Shown here: positions 19,770-29,503 of the stretch, in pieces
Layout of the letters: each line of letters starts with the position of its first letter
Position numbering within the stretch: the first letter of the stretch is position 1
DNA from: Natranaerofaba carboxydovora
Lineage (GTDB): Bacteria > Bacillota > Natranaerobiia > Natranaerobiales > Natranaerofabaceae
Length of the DNA: 64,000 nucleotides
NCBI RefSeq assembly: GCF_022539405.1
Contig: NZ_CP054394.1
Location: forward strand, 436,501 to 500,500
Reading direction: 5' to 3'
Program-made: the position numbers and the translations under genes
The notes under the pieces: model-generated
What the model was told of the DNA's origin: nothing
Databases searched by the model: none
What the model saw: only the letters and a program-made list of their open reading frames with translations

Positions 19770-20399
19770 ATGGAGGCTTTTATTGAAGATAAGCCGATAA
19801 CCCTGGGAATCATGGGCGGGACCTTTGATCCAATTCATAACGGACATCTTATTTTGGCCCAGGAGGCGCTAAACAATTTTGGGCTAGACCATGTTGTGTT
19901 CATGCCATCGGGGATTCCTCCGCATAAGGATGCCAAAAAAGTGACAGCGGCTGAGGAAAGATACATGCTTACAGTACTTGCGACAATAGAAAATCCTAAC
20001 TTTTCTGTCAATAGGTATGAATTAGAGCGTGAGGGCAGATCATATTCTATACATACTTTGGAGTATTTTCAGAATATTTTACCTAAAGGAAGCGAATTAT
20101 ATTTTATTACAGGTTTAGATATACTTCTTGACATTACAACCTGGAAGGATTACGAGAGAGTTTTAGACTTATGCACATTTATCTGTGCTAGAAGACCGGA
20201 CTTTTCTTTTGAAGAACTTGACAAAAATATTATTAGCAAATGTCCCAAAATAAAATGGCGGGTTAAGTACATGGATATTCCCTTGATGCAAATATCTTCA
20301 ACAGATATAAGAGATAGATGCAAGAAAAAAAAGTCTATTAAATACTTAGTTCCTTCAAATGTTGAAGAGTATATTAAGAAAAATGGTTTGTATAAGTAA
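19770..20399 (+). CDS. nadD: Nicotinate-nucleotide adenylyltransferase
   Basis: Transfers AMP from ATP to nicotinate mononucleotide in NAD synthesis. The nucleotidyltransferase motif GGTFDPIHNGH is at 16-26 and the C-terminal ISSTDIRDR near 170. Length 209 fits the family. ATG 19770 follows GAGGTG. It is followed after 18 bases by yqeK, as in most Bacillota. Confidence 0.95.
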   Translation: MEAFIEDKPITLGIMGGTFDPIHNGHLILAQEALNNFGLDHVVFMPSGIPPHKDAKKVTAAEERYMLTVLATIENPNFSVNRYELEREGRSYSIHTLEYFQNILPKGSELYFITGLDILLDITTWKDYERVLDLCTFICARRPDFSFEELDKNIISKCPKIKWRVKYMDIPLMQISSTDIRDRCKKKKSIKYLVPSNVEEYIKKNGLYK

Positions 20400-20417
20400 G
20401 AAATAGGGGGATGCCCT

Positions 20418-21002
20418 TTGAAAGTTAATATTGAGTTTTACGAATACAAATTAAAAGATCTGATTACTAAAAAGCGTTACGAACACTCTCTCAGGGTAGT
20501 AGATACAGCCCTTAGATTAGCAAAAGGTCTTGATATAGATGAAGAGAGATTAACCTTGGCTGCTTTAATTCATGATAGAGGAAAAGAATTGGCTGATGAT
20601 GAACTTGTAAAAATATCTATAAATAATAATAGAAAACTTGAAATAGCTGAGAAAATAAATCCTGTCTTACTTCATGGTCCAGTTGGAGCAATACTCATAA
20701 AAAGTGAATGGGGGATAAGTGACAATGAAATTTTGAGGGCAGTAGAATATCATACTACAGCCTGTCCAAATATGAGTATGTTAGAGAAAGTAGTGTTTCT
20801 AGCAGATTGTCTTGAACCTGAACGAGATTATAATGAGGTTAGGGAGTTAAGAGATGTAGCCCAAAAAGACATAGAAAGAGCATTCAAGCTGACTCTTGAC
20901 TATACAATTTGGTATGTAATAAGAAAGGGTCTGGCACTTCATCCTGTTACTGTTGAAGCTAGAAATTATGTTATGTATTATAATAGCGCTGGGGGGACAT
21001 AA
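20418..21002 (+). CDS. yqeK: HD-domain diadenosine tetraphosphatase YqeK
   Basis: HD-family phosphohydrolase of 194 residues, related to enzymes that symmetrically cleave Ap4A. The metal ligands are visible as KRYEHSLRV (H near 20), the HD pair in ALIHDRGKEL near 53, a histidine in LLHGPVGA near 81, and EYHT near 108. TTG 20418 follows GGGGGA. It lies between nadD and the LCP-like gene; the next gene begins 1 base after the stop. Confidence 0.9.
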   Translation: MKVNIEFYEYKLKDLITKKRYEHSLRVVDTALRLAKGLDIDEERLTLAALIHDRGKELADDELVKISINNNRKLEIAEKINPVLLHGPVGAILIKSEWGISDNEILRAVEYHTTACPNMSMLEKVVFLADCLEPERDYNEVRELRDVAQKDIERAFKLTLDYTIWYVIRKGLALHPVTVEARNYVMYYNSAGGT

Positions 21003-21003
21003 G

Positions 21004-22209
21004 ATGCAAAATAAAAAAAAGTATAAATACCCCCGTTCAAAAAAGTATAAAGGGAAAAAGCGAGTTAAAATTAAGAAAAAGAAACTGTTAAAAGCTTTAT
21101 TACTTCCCGTGGTAATATTTAGTATAATTTTTATGGGACTATCCTTGAGGGCAGCATTACACGTAAATGATTTAGAAACAAATTCAAACTGGACCAAAGA
21201 GCTAGCTTCATTAGATGAAGAAGAAAATGATGAAATGACAACGGGAATTAATACCGTAATAGCTAATATTGATCTAGATGGAAAATTGGATTATCTCCTA
21301 CTTATTAATTCTGAAAAGAAAGAAGATAATAAATCTGAATTAACAGATATAGACTGTATATTGATTCCAGGGAAAACTTATTTAGAAGTACCAGGGCAGG
21401 GGAGAGCAACCTTGAAAGAAGCTTATGAATGGGGTAAAGAACCACTATTACTAGATACCCTGGAAGAAAAATTAAACTTACCTTTACATAATTTTATTAA
21501 AATCAACCCTTTGCTGGTTGAAAAACTAAATGAAAAACTTGCCCTTGAAATAGAGACTTCAGCTTTTGAGCCTGAAACAGGTGAAGATGACAAAATCCTT
21601 GAAAGGGTATACAATAAAGAAGATATTATAGTAAGTATAAGAGAAAAATATTTAGAGAAAAGTAGTTTTTGGAATAGGTCTGGTTATTTGAACGAGATTG
21701 CTGATTACATAGAGACTAATATGACCTGGGAACAGGCCGGCTTATATCTTGAAGCTATAGATGAAATTTTATCAGGTGATGACAAAATTTCATTAATACC
21801 TGGCCAGGCTAAGAGTATGGAAGGAAGTTCATATTGGATGTTAGATCATGAGAATATTGATGAATTCATAGGAAGTACAATATTAGACAATTACATAGGA
21901 AGAGACTTAGAACCAGAGGAGATAACCGTTGAAGTTATAGGCTTAAATCAAGAATATGCAGAAAATATCAAGGATCATTTGAGTGAGAAAGGGTTTATGG
22001 TGAAAAATGTCGAAGTCGATAATAACAATAACCAAAATATAAATACTACTATAGATACTGAAGATACTGATTCTAACCTTGTGATATCAAGAAAAAAGCC
22101 CAAATGTGCAGCAAAGGCAGTAGCTTTGGAAGTAGAAGGAGCAAACTTATTAAACGAACCTGATCCCGAGTCATCTGTAATGGTGACTGTAATTATTGGG
22201 GAAAATTAA
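21004..22209 (+). CDS. Divergent LytR-CpsA-Psr (LCP)-type membrane protein
   Basis: This 401-residue protein has a very basic N-terminus (first 33 residues), one membrane anchor near 33-52, and an extracytoplasmic part. INTVIANIDLDGKLDYLLLI and LTDIDCILIPGKTYLEVPG lie where LCP enzymes have the DTM.LV and PRDT motifs; the arginine and aspartate expected for pyrophosphate binding are missing. The C-terminus (LEVEGANLLNEPDP) resembles the LytR_C domain. LCP proteins attach polymers to the cell wall; this one may be inactive or specialised. ATG 21004 follows GGGGGG. Position between yqeK and rsfS is typical of LCP genes. Confidence 0.65.
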   Translation: MQNKKKYKYPRSKKYKGKKRVKIKKKKLLKALLLPVVIFSIIFMGLSLRAALHVNDLETNSNWTKELASLDEEENDEMTTGINTVIANIDLDGKLDYLLLINSEKKEDNKSELTDIDCILIPGKTYLEVPGQGRATLKEAYEWGKEPLLLDTLEEKLNLPLHNFIKINPLLVEKLNEKLALEIETSAFEPETGEDDKILERVYNKEDIIVSIREKYLEKSSFWNRSGYLNEIADYIETNMTWEQAGLYLEAIDEILSGDDKISLIPGQAKSMEGSSYWMLDHENIDEFIGSTILDNYIGRDLEPEEITVEVIGLNQEYAENIKDHLSEKGFMVKNVEVDNNNNQNINTTIDTEDTDSNLVISRKKPKCAAKAVALEVEGANLLNEPDPESSVMVTVIIGEN

Positions 22210-22230
22210 CATATAGCGGGGGGTATTTAG

Positions 22231-22587
22231 TTGGCGAAAGACGATTTCATGTTAGTTAAAAAAATGGTAAACTATTTAGAAGATAAAAAAGGTGAAGACA
22301 TATTAGTATTAGAGGTTAAGGATATAACTTTAATATGTAATTATTTTATATTGGTAACTGGTACTAATCCAACCCACATACAAGCTCTAGCAGAAAGCTT
22401 AGTTGAAAATTTGAAGGAAAATGAAGACCTTAAACCAATGAATTATGAAGGAGTTAAAAAAGGTGAGTGGGTACTGCTTGATTATGGTTCGGTAGTAGTT
22501 CATATCTTCGACGGTGAAGCGAGAAAGTTTTATAACCTAGAAAGATTATGGGGAGAAGCAAAAGAAGTTGAAGTTGAAAAAGGTTAA
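22231..22587 (+). CDS. rsfS: Ribosomal silencing factor RsfS
   Basis: Protein of 118 residues that binds L14 and blocks subunit joining in starved cells. The DUF143 signature is present: DILVLEVKD at 26-34, NYFILVTGTNPTHIQALAE near 38-56, and EGVKKGEWVLLDYGSVVVHIF near 80-100. TTG 22231 follows GGGGGG. It precedes leuS by 12 bases, a common order in Clostridia. Confidence 0.95.
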   Translation: MAKDDFMLVKKMVNYLEDKKGEDILVLEVKDITLICNYFILVTGTNPTHIQALAESLVENLKENEDLKPMNYEGVKKGEWVLLDYGSVVVHIFDGEARKFYNLERLWGEAKEVEVEKG

Positions 22588-22599
22588 GGAGGATGGAAA

Positions 22600-25056
22600 A
22601 TGGAAAATTATAATCCTGGAAAAGTAGAATCAAAATGGCAAAATATATGGGAAGAAAAAAATAATTATCAAGCAGATATAGACGATAAGAAAAAGAAGTA
22701 TTATGTATTAGAGATGTTTCCATATCCTTCTGGGAAATTACATATGGGTCATATGAGAGTTTATTCAATAGGGGATGTGTTGGCCAGGTTTTTGAGAATG
22801 AATGGTTATAATGTACTTCATCCCATGGGATGGGATGCTTTTGGACTGCCTGCTGAAAATGCCGCTATTGAAAATAAAACTCATCCATCAAAGTGGACAT
22901 ATGAAAATATAAAACACATGCGAGAACAGCTTAAATCTCTTGGAACAAGTTACGATTGGAGAAGAGAAGTGACTACATGTTCGCCTGAGTATTACAAATG
23001 GACTCAGTGGATGTTTTTAAAGCTTTATCAAAATGGACTTGCTTACAAGAAGAAAGCACCTGTGAACTGGTGCCCAGAATGTGTTACAGTTCTTGCAAAT
23101 GAACAGGTGGAAAATGGAATATGCTGGAGATGTGGGAGCAATGTTGAAAATAAAGAACTATCACAGTGGTTTTTTCAAATTACTGACTATGCCGATAGAC
23201 TACTAGACGACCTTGAAAAACTAGAAGGATGGCCTGAACGTGTCAAAACAATGCAGGAGAACTGGATCGGTAGAAGCGAAGGTGCCGAGATATATTTTGA
23301 TGTTGAAGGCTTTGATGATACGAAAATATCTACTTTTACAACCAGGCCTGATACGTTATATGGAGTTACATATATGGTATTAGCCCCGGAGCACCCTTTG
23401 GTAAAATCTCTTGTAGAAGGTACTGATAAAGATAAAGAGGTTAGAGAGTTTGTTGATAGGATAACAAGCCTAGAGGAAGATGAAAGAACATCCGAGAAAG
23501 CTGAGAAAGAAGGTATTTTCACTGGAAAATATGCTATTAACCCGGTGAATAATAAAAAGGTGCCGATACTTGTAGGTAATTATGTACTAATGGAATATGG
23601 TACAGGTGCAGTTATGGGTGTGCCGGCTCATGACCAAAGAGACTTTGAGTTTGCTAAAAAATATGATCTACCTATAATACAAGTAATATCCTCTACAGGA
23701 GAGATAGAAGAGCTAGAAGAAGCATATACTGAAGAGGGAGTACTAGTTAACTCCGATGAATTTGATGGTATGAATTCTAATAAAGCAATTAAAGAAATAA
23801 CTAATTACTTAGAAAAAAATAATTGGGGTAAAGGAACTAAAACGTATAGGCTTAGAGACTGGCTTGTTTCTAGGCAGAGATACTGGGGTGCACCTATTCC
23901 CGTGGTTTATTGTGATAGCTGTGGGACAATTCCAGTACCCGAAGAAGATTTGCCAGTTGAGCTGCCAGATGATGTTCAGTTTCATGAAGAAAGTAAAGGG
24001 ATTTTGGAAAATCATGAAGGTTTTTATAAAACTACTTGCCCGGGATGTGGCAAAGAGGCCACAAGAGAAACTGATACGATGGATACATTTGTATGCTCAT
24101 CCTGGTACTTTATGAAATATTGCAGTCCAAATACAGAAACAGAACCATTTGAAAAGGAAGATTTGGATTACTGGATGCCTGTTGATCAATATATTGGTGG
24201 TATAGAGCATGCTGTGCTGCATCTATTATATGCTAGGTTTTTTACAAAAGTAATGTATGATCTTGGGTATACAAAAGCTGAGGAACCTTTCTCTAGACTT
24301 TTGGCCCAGGGTATGGTAAATAAAGATGGGGCAAAGATGAGTAAATCAAAAGGCAATGTAGTATCACCTGATGAAATAATTGAGAAGTACGGGGCAGACA
24401 CTGGGAGGCTTTTCATATTATTTGCATCTCCACCAGAAAAAGACCTAGACTGGACAGATGAAGGTGTGGAAGGTGCACATCGCTTTCTTCATAGGGTATA
24501 CAGGCTGATCTTTAACAATAAAGATGCAAAGAAAGAAACTATTCCTGAAGAACTAGATAAAGAAGACAAAGAATATTATAGAATGATACATCATACTATC
24601 AAAAAAGTAACAGAAGACATTTCAGAAAGGTTTAATTTTAATACTGCGATTAGTGCAATTATGGAATTAGTAAATGCAACAGGTCAGTACCTTGGTTCTA
24701 AAAAGCCCCTAGAACCTTTAGTAAGGGAAGGATTAGAGACAATAGTTATCTTGCTTTCGCCATTTACACCTCATATTGGAGAAGAGCTATGGGAACAGCT
24801 TGGATATGAAAGTAGTGTGCATGAACTTAGCTGGCCAGAGTATAATCCGTCTGCTTTGGTTGTGGATGAGGTTGAGTTAGCTGTCCAAATTAATGGTAAG
24901 GTGCGTGATCATCTGGTTGTATCTTCAGACTTAGAAGAAGATAAGATAAAAGAGGTTTGTCTTGAGCAAGATAAGGTGAAAAGACACATAGAAGGAAAAG
25001 AATTGAAGAAAGTCATCGTTATTCCAAACAAGATAGTAAACATAGTTTGTAAATAA
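22600..25056 (+). CDS. leuS: Leucyl-tRNA synthetase
   Basis: Class I aminoacyl-tRNA synthetase of 818 residues. The HIGH motif appears as HMGH at 48-51 within [14 protein letters not shown]; the KMSKS motif is [12 protein letters not shown] near 577. The zinc-type knuckle CPEC...CWRC lies near 156-178, and the CP1 editing domain carries TTRPDTLYG near 247 and GVPAHDQRD near 340. The length fits bacterial LeuRS. It ends an unbroken run from nadD. Confidence 0.97.
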   Translation: MENYNPGKVESKWQNIWEEKNNYQADIDDKKKKYYVLEMFPYPSGKLHMGHMRVYSIGDVLARFLRMNGYNVLHPMGWDAFGLPAENAAIENKTHPSKWTYENIKHMREQLKSLGTSYDWRREVTTCSPEYYKWTQWMFLKLYQNGLAYKKKAPVNWCPECVTVLANEQVENGICWRCGSNVENKELSQWFFQITDYADRLLDDLEKLEGWPERVKTMQENWIGRSEGAEIYFDVEGFDDTKISTFTTRPDTLYGVTYMVLAPEHPLVKSLVEGTDKDKEVREFVDRITSLEEDERTSEKAEKEGIFTGKYAINPVNNKKVPILVGNYVLMEYGTGAVMGVPAHDQRDFEFAKKYDLPIIQVISSTGEIEELEEAYTEEGVLVNSDEFDGMNSNKAIKEITNYLEKNNWGKGTKTYRLRDWLVSRQRYWGAPIPVVYCDSCGTIPVPEEDLPVELPDDVQFHEESKGILENHEGFYKTTCPGCGKEATRETDTMDTFVCSSWYFMKYCSPNTETEPFEKEDLDYWMPVDQYIGGIEHAVLHLLYARFFTKVMYDLGYTKAEEPFSRLLAQGMVNKDGAKMSKSKGNVVSPDEIIEKYGADTGRLFILFASPPEKDLDWTDEGVEGAHRFLHRVYRLIFNNKDAKKETIPEELDKEDKEYYRMIHHTIKKVTEDISERFNFNTAISAIMELVNATGQYLGSKKPLEPLVREGLETIVILLSPFTPHIGEELWEQLGYESSVHELSWPEYNPSALVVDEVELAVQINGKVRDHLVVSSDLEEDKIKEVCLEQDKVKRHIEGKELKKVIVIPNKIVNIVCK

Positions 25057-25098
25057 AGTAGGGAGCGACTTTCTAATACAACTAAATATTGTGAGAGG

Positions 25099-25770
25099 AT
25101 GAAAGTATGTTTGAAAAATTTGGAGAAAAAACATTTGGTTTTATTGGGGGTTTGTGTATTGTCTATGATGTTTTTACTTATACCGTTTTTTATTGAGGGT
25201 GATGATGATATAAAGTATGGTGAGATAACACTTGATTCTGAACAGACTTTAATGGGTGAAAACTCCCAGTCTGAAATTGAAGAGGATGAAGTAACAAGTG
25301 AATTTGAGATTGAATTAGATAATTTTGAAAATGAACCTGAATATGCGGTATATGTAAGTGGGAAAGTAAAAGTTCCTGGTGTATATTACCTTGAACCTGG
25401 AAGTAGAGTGTATGAAGCGCTTAGAGAAGCAGGCGGTGCATTAGAGAATGCTAGGTTAGACCATATAAACCTGGCTGCTGAGATTAATGATGGAGATCAT
25501 ATTCATATTCCAAGTAAAGATGACGAAATACAAGAAGCTGAAATGTCTTCAAATACTGTTAGTAAGAGTTCAGAAAATAGTCTGATAGATATTAACCAGG
25601 CTGACTACCTAACTTTAAAAGACTTACCTGGGATAGGACCAGCGAGGGCGGAAACTATAATCGATTACAGGGAAAGAAATGGTCATTTTTCAAAAACCGA
25701 AGATGTAATGAAAGTTCCGGGTATAGGGCAGGGAATATTTGAACAGATAAGAGATAGGATTACCACATAG
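25099..25770 (+). CDS. comEA: ComEA family helix-hairpin-helix DNA receptor
   Basis: Membrane-anchored DNA-binding protein of about 223 residues for transformation. One membrane segment is near 13-33, an acidic linker follows, then an SLBB domain (YVSGKVKVPGVYYLEPGSRV near 92-111) and a C-terminal helix-hairpin-helix pair (DINQADYLTLKDLPGIGPAR near 160-179). ATG 25099 is almost on top of AGAGG, so TTG 25111 is an alternative start. The usual partner comEC does not follow; a zinc-ribbon gene and selB come next. Confidence 0.88.
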   Translation: MKVCLKNLEKKHLVLLGVCVLSMMFLLIPFFIEGDDDIKYGEITLDSEQTLMGENSQSEIEEDEVTSEFEIELDNFENEPEYAVYVSGKVKVPGVYYLEPGSRVYEALREAGGALENARLDHINLAAEINDGDHIHIPSKDDEIQEAEMSSNTVSKSSENSLIDINQADYLTLKDLPGIGPARAETIIDYRERNGHFSKTEDVMKVPGIGQGIFEQIRDRITT

Positions 25771-25856
25771 ACTTTTTGTACTAGAGTCACATTTGATATT
25801 TCTAATGAATATAATTTAAGCTAGATAGTACAAGAACAATAATGGAGGTAGATCTT

Positions 25857-26051
25857 ATGGGTTATAAATATGAGTGTAAAGAATGTTCCAAAGAATTTTA
25901 TCCTCGCTGGTATGTTAAAGAGGGCAAAAGTTTATTTAAAGAGAAATGTCCAGAATGCAGCAGCACAGAACTAAAAAAGATCGAACTAGATCAAGAAACC
26001 CTTTTGAAAGAATTAAATGAATCTTTGAAAAAACATGAATGTGGTGGATGA
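25857..26051 (+). CDS. Small zinc-ribbon protein
   Basis: This 64-residue protein has two CxxC knuckles, CKEC at 7-10 and CPEC near 32-35, separated by 20-odd residues, a rubredoxin/zinc-ribbon pattern, followed by a helical acidic tail. A closing HECGG may add ligands. ATG 25857 is chosen because GGAGGT at 25843-25848 is well placed. It is monocistronic between comEA and selB with two terminators after it. Its role is unknown. Confidence 0.6.
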   Translation: MGYKYECKECSKEFYPRWYVKEGKSLFKEKCPECSSTELKKIELDQETLLKELNESLKKHECGG

Positions 26052-26055
26052 GGCT

Positions 26056-26088
26056 AACCTATGAAGTCAGTTAGACTTCAGGTTTTTA
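26056..26088 (+). terminator. Terminator after the zinc-ribbon gene
   Basis: AACC plus TGAAGTC pair with GACTTCA plus GGTT, followed by TTTT. A two-base bulge interrupts one arm. Confidence 0.6.
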
Positions 26089-26113
26089 AGGTTTAAGGGA
26101 TGAAGATTATTAG

Positions 26114-26142
26114 AGCACCTACACTTAATGGTGCTTTTTTTC
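26114..26142 (+). terminator. Second terminator upstream of selB
   Basis: AGCACC and GGTGCT flank a 10-base loop and are followed by seven T residues. Together with the preceding hairpin it isolates selB from upstream transcription, or acts as an attenuator in the selB leader. Confidence 0.65.
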
Positions 26143-26176
26143 TTAATTGAGACAGCGGTTATATGGGGGTAATATT

Positions 26177-28096
26177 ATGAATTACATAATTGGTACTGCA
26201 GGCCATATTGATCACGGGAAAACTAACTTAATCTATGGACTTACTGGTGAAAACACCGACAGGCTAGAAGAAGAAAAAAATCGAGGTATCTCTGTTGATC
26301 TTGGTTTTGCTCCCCTGCAGCTTTCTGGTGGAGGGATTGCCGGGATAGTTGACGTTCCTGGACATGAAAAATTTGTACATAATATGCTTGCAGGAGCTGC
26401 AGGTGTTGATATGGTTTTGTTAGTTATAGATGTAACTGAAGGTATTATGCCTCAAACAAAGGAACACCTTGCTATAATGGAGTTATTAGAAGTTAACTCT
26501 GGAATAATTGTCTTAACCAAAATTGATCTGGAAGATAAAGAATGGGTAGATATGATGGAAATGGAAGTCAGAGAGGAATTAGAAAACACTTTTTTGGCTG
26601 ACAAACCCCTAGCAAAAGTTTCTAATCAAACTGGAGAAGGTTTAGAAGAGTTAAAAAATTTAATTGAAATTGAATTAGAAAATGCTACTTCAAAAAATGT
26701 AGACGGGCCTTTAAGGATTCCTATTGATAGGGTCTTTAAGATACAGGGTTTTGGTACTGTAATAACAGGAACAATGGCTTCTGGGACTTTAGAAGAAAAT
26801 GAAGAGGTTGAATTGGTTCCTGGAAATATTAAAACAAGAATAAGAAAAATACAAGTTTACAAGAATGAAGTAAAAAAAGCCGAAGCTGGTCAAAGGGTAG
26901 CGTTAAATTTATCAGGAGTTGATAGAGAAGACATATTTAGAGGAACAGTAGTAGGCAGACCTGGTTTTTATGAAGCCGTAAGCCATATGGATGTTAGGTT
27001 AAAGCTTCTTGATAATATAGATTGGACTCTAAAAAACGGCTCACCCCTACATCTTCACCTTGGAACAGGGGAAACAGTAGCGAGAACATATTTTTATGAA
27101 AACAAAAAATTAGCACCAGGTGAGTCTGCCTTATGTCAGCTAAGGCTTGAGAAACCTCTTGTTGCCTATAGAAAAGATAAATTTATAATACGTTCATATT
27201 CTCCTGTTACTACAATAGGGGGAGGATATATTATCGAGCACAAAACTAAAAAACACAAACTAAAGGATAAAAAGGTAATAGAAAGACTAAAAAGCCTTGA
27301 AAAAGGCAACCCGAAGGATATTATAATGGAAATTGTCCTGGCAAGGGCCCCTATAACTGATAATGATCTTTATAAACAAAGTGGACTTGGGGAAAATGAT
27401 TTTGAAAAAACTTTTAATGAGTTAATTGATAATAAATCAATGATTAAGTTAAATGATTACTTGATAGATAAAGGCCTGTATGAAAAGCTAAAAGAGTTAG
27501 TAAAAGAAAAATTAAAAGAATATCATGACAAATATCCCTTAAGAAAAGGTAGAGCTAAAGCTGAGCTTATGGGAGTGGTTTCAAAGCTGCCTCAAAGAGC
27601 TTATCAGGCTTTTCTTGAGACTTTACAAAAAGAAGAAAATATAATTGAAATCGAAGAGGATTATGTGAGGTTAAAAGATTTTAAACCAGCTATATCAGAA
27701 GAAGACGAAAACAAAATGAAACAAATAGAAGAGCTATTAGAAAAAGAGCTGTTTAAACCGCCAAATAAAAAACAGTTGTTAGAAGAATTAAGCGATCTGG
27801 GCATAGATATTGAACAAAAAAAGCTTGATGAATATCTTGAATTCTTAAAGAAGAATGATCGTGTGGTTAAAACATCGGAAGACTTATTTTATTCAAAGAA
27901 AGCTTTTGATGAGGCGAAAAATATTTTAAAAAAATATTTTGAAGCAAATGATACTTTATCTATCGGAACCTGGCGAGACCTTTTAGGGACAACAAGACGT
28001 TATGCAATACCTATTTTAGAAAAATTCGACCAGGAAAAACTCGTAAAAAGAGACGGGGATGTTAGACTTCCCTGGATGATAAAAAAAGTTAAATAA
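26177..28096 (+). CDS. selB: Selenocysteine-specific elongation factor SelB
   Basis: Translation GTPase of 639 residues that delivers selenocysteinyl-tRNA to UGA codons next to a SECIS hairpin. G motifs are GTAGHIDHGKT (5-15), DVPGHEKF (near 58-65) and TKID (near 112). EF-Tu-like domains 2-3 and the SelB-specific domain follow, then a C-terminal region of winged helices that binds SECIS RNA (roughly 370-639). ATG 26177 has GGGGGT upstream. The adjacent selD and three UGA-containing genes in this window fit an active selenocysteine system. Confidence 0.96.
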   Translation: MNYIIGTAGHIDHGKTNLIYGLTGENTDRLEEEKNRGISVDLGFAPLQLSGGGIAGIVDVPGHEKFVHNMLAGAAGVDMVLLVIDVTEGIMPQTKEHLAIMELLEVNSGIIVLTKIDLEDKEWVDMMEMEVREELENTFLADKPLAKVSNQTGEGLEELKNLIEIELENATSKNVDGPLRIPIDRVFKIQGFGTVITGTMASGTLEENEEVELVPGNIKTRIRKIQVYKNEVKKAEAGQRVALNLSGVDREDIFRGTVVGRPGFYEAVSHMDVRLKLLDNIDWTLKNGSPLHLHLGTGETVARTYFYENKKLAPGESALCQLRLEKPLVAYRKDKFIIRSYSPVTTIGGGYIIEHKTKKHKLKDKKVIERLKSLEKGNPKDIIMEIVLARAPITDNDLYKQSGLGENDFEKTFNELIDNKSMIKLNDYLIDKGLYEKLKELVKEKLKEYHDKYPLRKGRAKAELMGVVSKLPQRAYQAFLETLQKEENIIEIEEDYVRLKDFKPAISEEDENKMKQIEELLEKELFKPPNKKQLLEELSDLGIDIEQKKLDEYLEFLKKNDRVVKTSEDLFYSKKAFDEAKNILKKYFEANDTLSIGTWRDLLGTTRRYAIPILEKFDQEKLVKRDGDVRLPWMIKKVK

Positions 28097-28097
28097 A

Positions 28098-28329
28098 GTT
28101 GATTCAGGCTACAAAAAGTCTTTTCACATAAGTATAGAGTTTTTAATTGATACATCTAAGATTCATCAGCACTCAAAATAAGGTTTTCAAATCTAAGAAC
28201 TCATCATCCTGGGTTCAATTAGCTAATGACATCCTGTCATTAGGCCTTATTTCTTCTGCTATCTCATCAAGATGTATTACAATTAAAAACAAAACTATGT
28301 TCATATGACTGTTTTGACAGCCTGATCAA
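28098..28329. repeat. Full copy of long palindromic repeat, family A (copy 2, 232 bp)
   Basis: Ends are inverted: TTGATTCAGGCT on the left and AGCCTGATCAA on the right. Inner arms pair imperfectly (GATACATCT/AGATGTATT, AAATAAGG/CCTTATTT), and the off-centre hairpin is CTAATGAC-ATCCT-GTCATTAG. It begins one base after the selB stop and ends about 40 bases before selD, thus filling the intergenic region. It shares its core with the copy after rodA. Confidence 0.8.
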
Positions 28330-28369
28330 AGCTATACTCAAAATTTTGAGATAGATAGGTGGTGGGAAT

Positions 28370-29431
28370 ATGACGAAGGAAGAAAAGTGTAGGCTTACAT
28401 CATACAGCACAAAAGCTGGATGAGCTGCTAAAGTAAGTCCGGAGGACTTACAGGAAGCTTTGCAAGATTTCACTTCAGATGCCAAAGAAAATTTGGATTC
28501 CAATTTATTGGTGGGCTTAGATGCTTCGGATGATTGTGGAGTTTACAAACTAAACTCTGAGATTGCCCTTATCCAAACAGTAGATTTTTTCACACCTGTT
28601 GTTGATGATCCATATATTTTTGGGCAGATAGCAGCGGCAAACGCATTAAGTGATGTATACGCCATGGGGGCAAAACCTGTTACCTGCTTAAATCTATTAG
28701 CCTTTCCTATTGATAAACTTGGGACTAAAATTTTAAAAGATATTTTAAAAGGTGGAAGTGACAAAATCAAAGAAGCAGGTGCCCACCTAGTAGGGGGTCA
28801 CTCCATAACCGATAGTGAACCTAAATATGGCCTATCAGTTACAGGAGTACAGCATCCTGATAAAGTAATTACCAACTCAGATGCTAAACCTGGTGATTAC
28901 TTAATACTTACTAAGCCCTTAGGTGTAGGAATTATTACAACGGCAATCAAAAAAGGATTAGCCAAAGAAGAAGACCTAGATGCTGTAATAAAAACCATGA
29001 CAAGACTAAATAAAGATGCAGGTGAGGTGCTAGAAGAATTCTCTGTTTCTGCCTGTACTGATATAACTGGTTTTGGTCTTTTGGGGCATACTTATGAGAT
29101 GGCCAAAGGAAGTGAGGTCACTATTGAGCTTGATGTTTCAAAAGTGCCGGTCCTAGCAGGTACAAAAAAATATGTTGAAAACAAGGCAGTTGCCGGAGGG
29201 ACCAAAAAGAACTTAAGCTATTTCAGTAGTTATATTGAAGGGTTAGATAAGATTTCAGAAGGGGAGCAGTATATAATTGCCGATGCTATAACTTCCGGTG
29301 GGCTTTTGATTGCCATCAATGAAGACGAATGTGACCAATTAATAAACAAACTAAAAGAACAAGGGTGCTTATCTACAGAGGTTGTTGGAAAAGTTTTGGA
29401 AAAAGATAAATGTGAGATAAAAATAAAATAA
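28370..29431 (+). CDS. selD: Selenide, water dikinase SelD, itself a selenoprotein (Sec18 at UGA 28421-28423)
   Basis: Makes selenophosphate from selenide and ATP for selenocysteine and selenouridine synthesis. Read from ATG 28370, 353 residues follow with a single in-frame TGA at codon 18, in YSTKAG-U-AAKVSP, exactly where SelD has its catalytic Cys or Sec. Ignoring the TGA would remove the active site. The body carries FTPVVDDPYIFGQIAAANALSDVYAMG near 82-108, the Mg-ATP motif. GGTGG precedes the ATG. A perfect hairpin starts 9 bases after the UGA. Autoregulation by selenium supply is plausible. Confidence 0.96.
28433..28451 (+). promoter_or_regulatory. Bacterial SECIS element in selD mRNA
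   Basis: Eight-base perfect arms, GTAAGTCC and GGACTTAC, flank a GGA loop. It begins 9 bases after the UGA, inside the coding sequence, as needed for SelB recognition. Confidence 0.8.
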
Positions 29432-29449
29432 TGAGATAGAGAATCAATT

Positions 29450-29495
29450 AAAAATCCTGGCAGGAAGCTTTATATCCTCCCCGCCAGGATTTTTC
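29450..29495. terminator. Bidirectional terminator between selD and hcp
   Basis: AAAATCCTGGC and GCCAGGATTTTT arms flank a 21-base loop with T-rich outer ends on both strands, serving convergent selD and hcp. Confidence 0.8.
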
Positions 29496-29503
29496 TTGAT
29501 CAT

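Noticed and set aside
28460-29431. SelD beginning downstream of the UGA as a non-selenoprotein
   Set aside because: This removes the catalytic loop, and there is a better Shine-Dalgarno before ATG 28370; the SECIS hairpin lies just after UGA.
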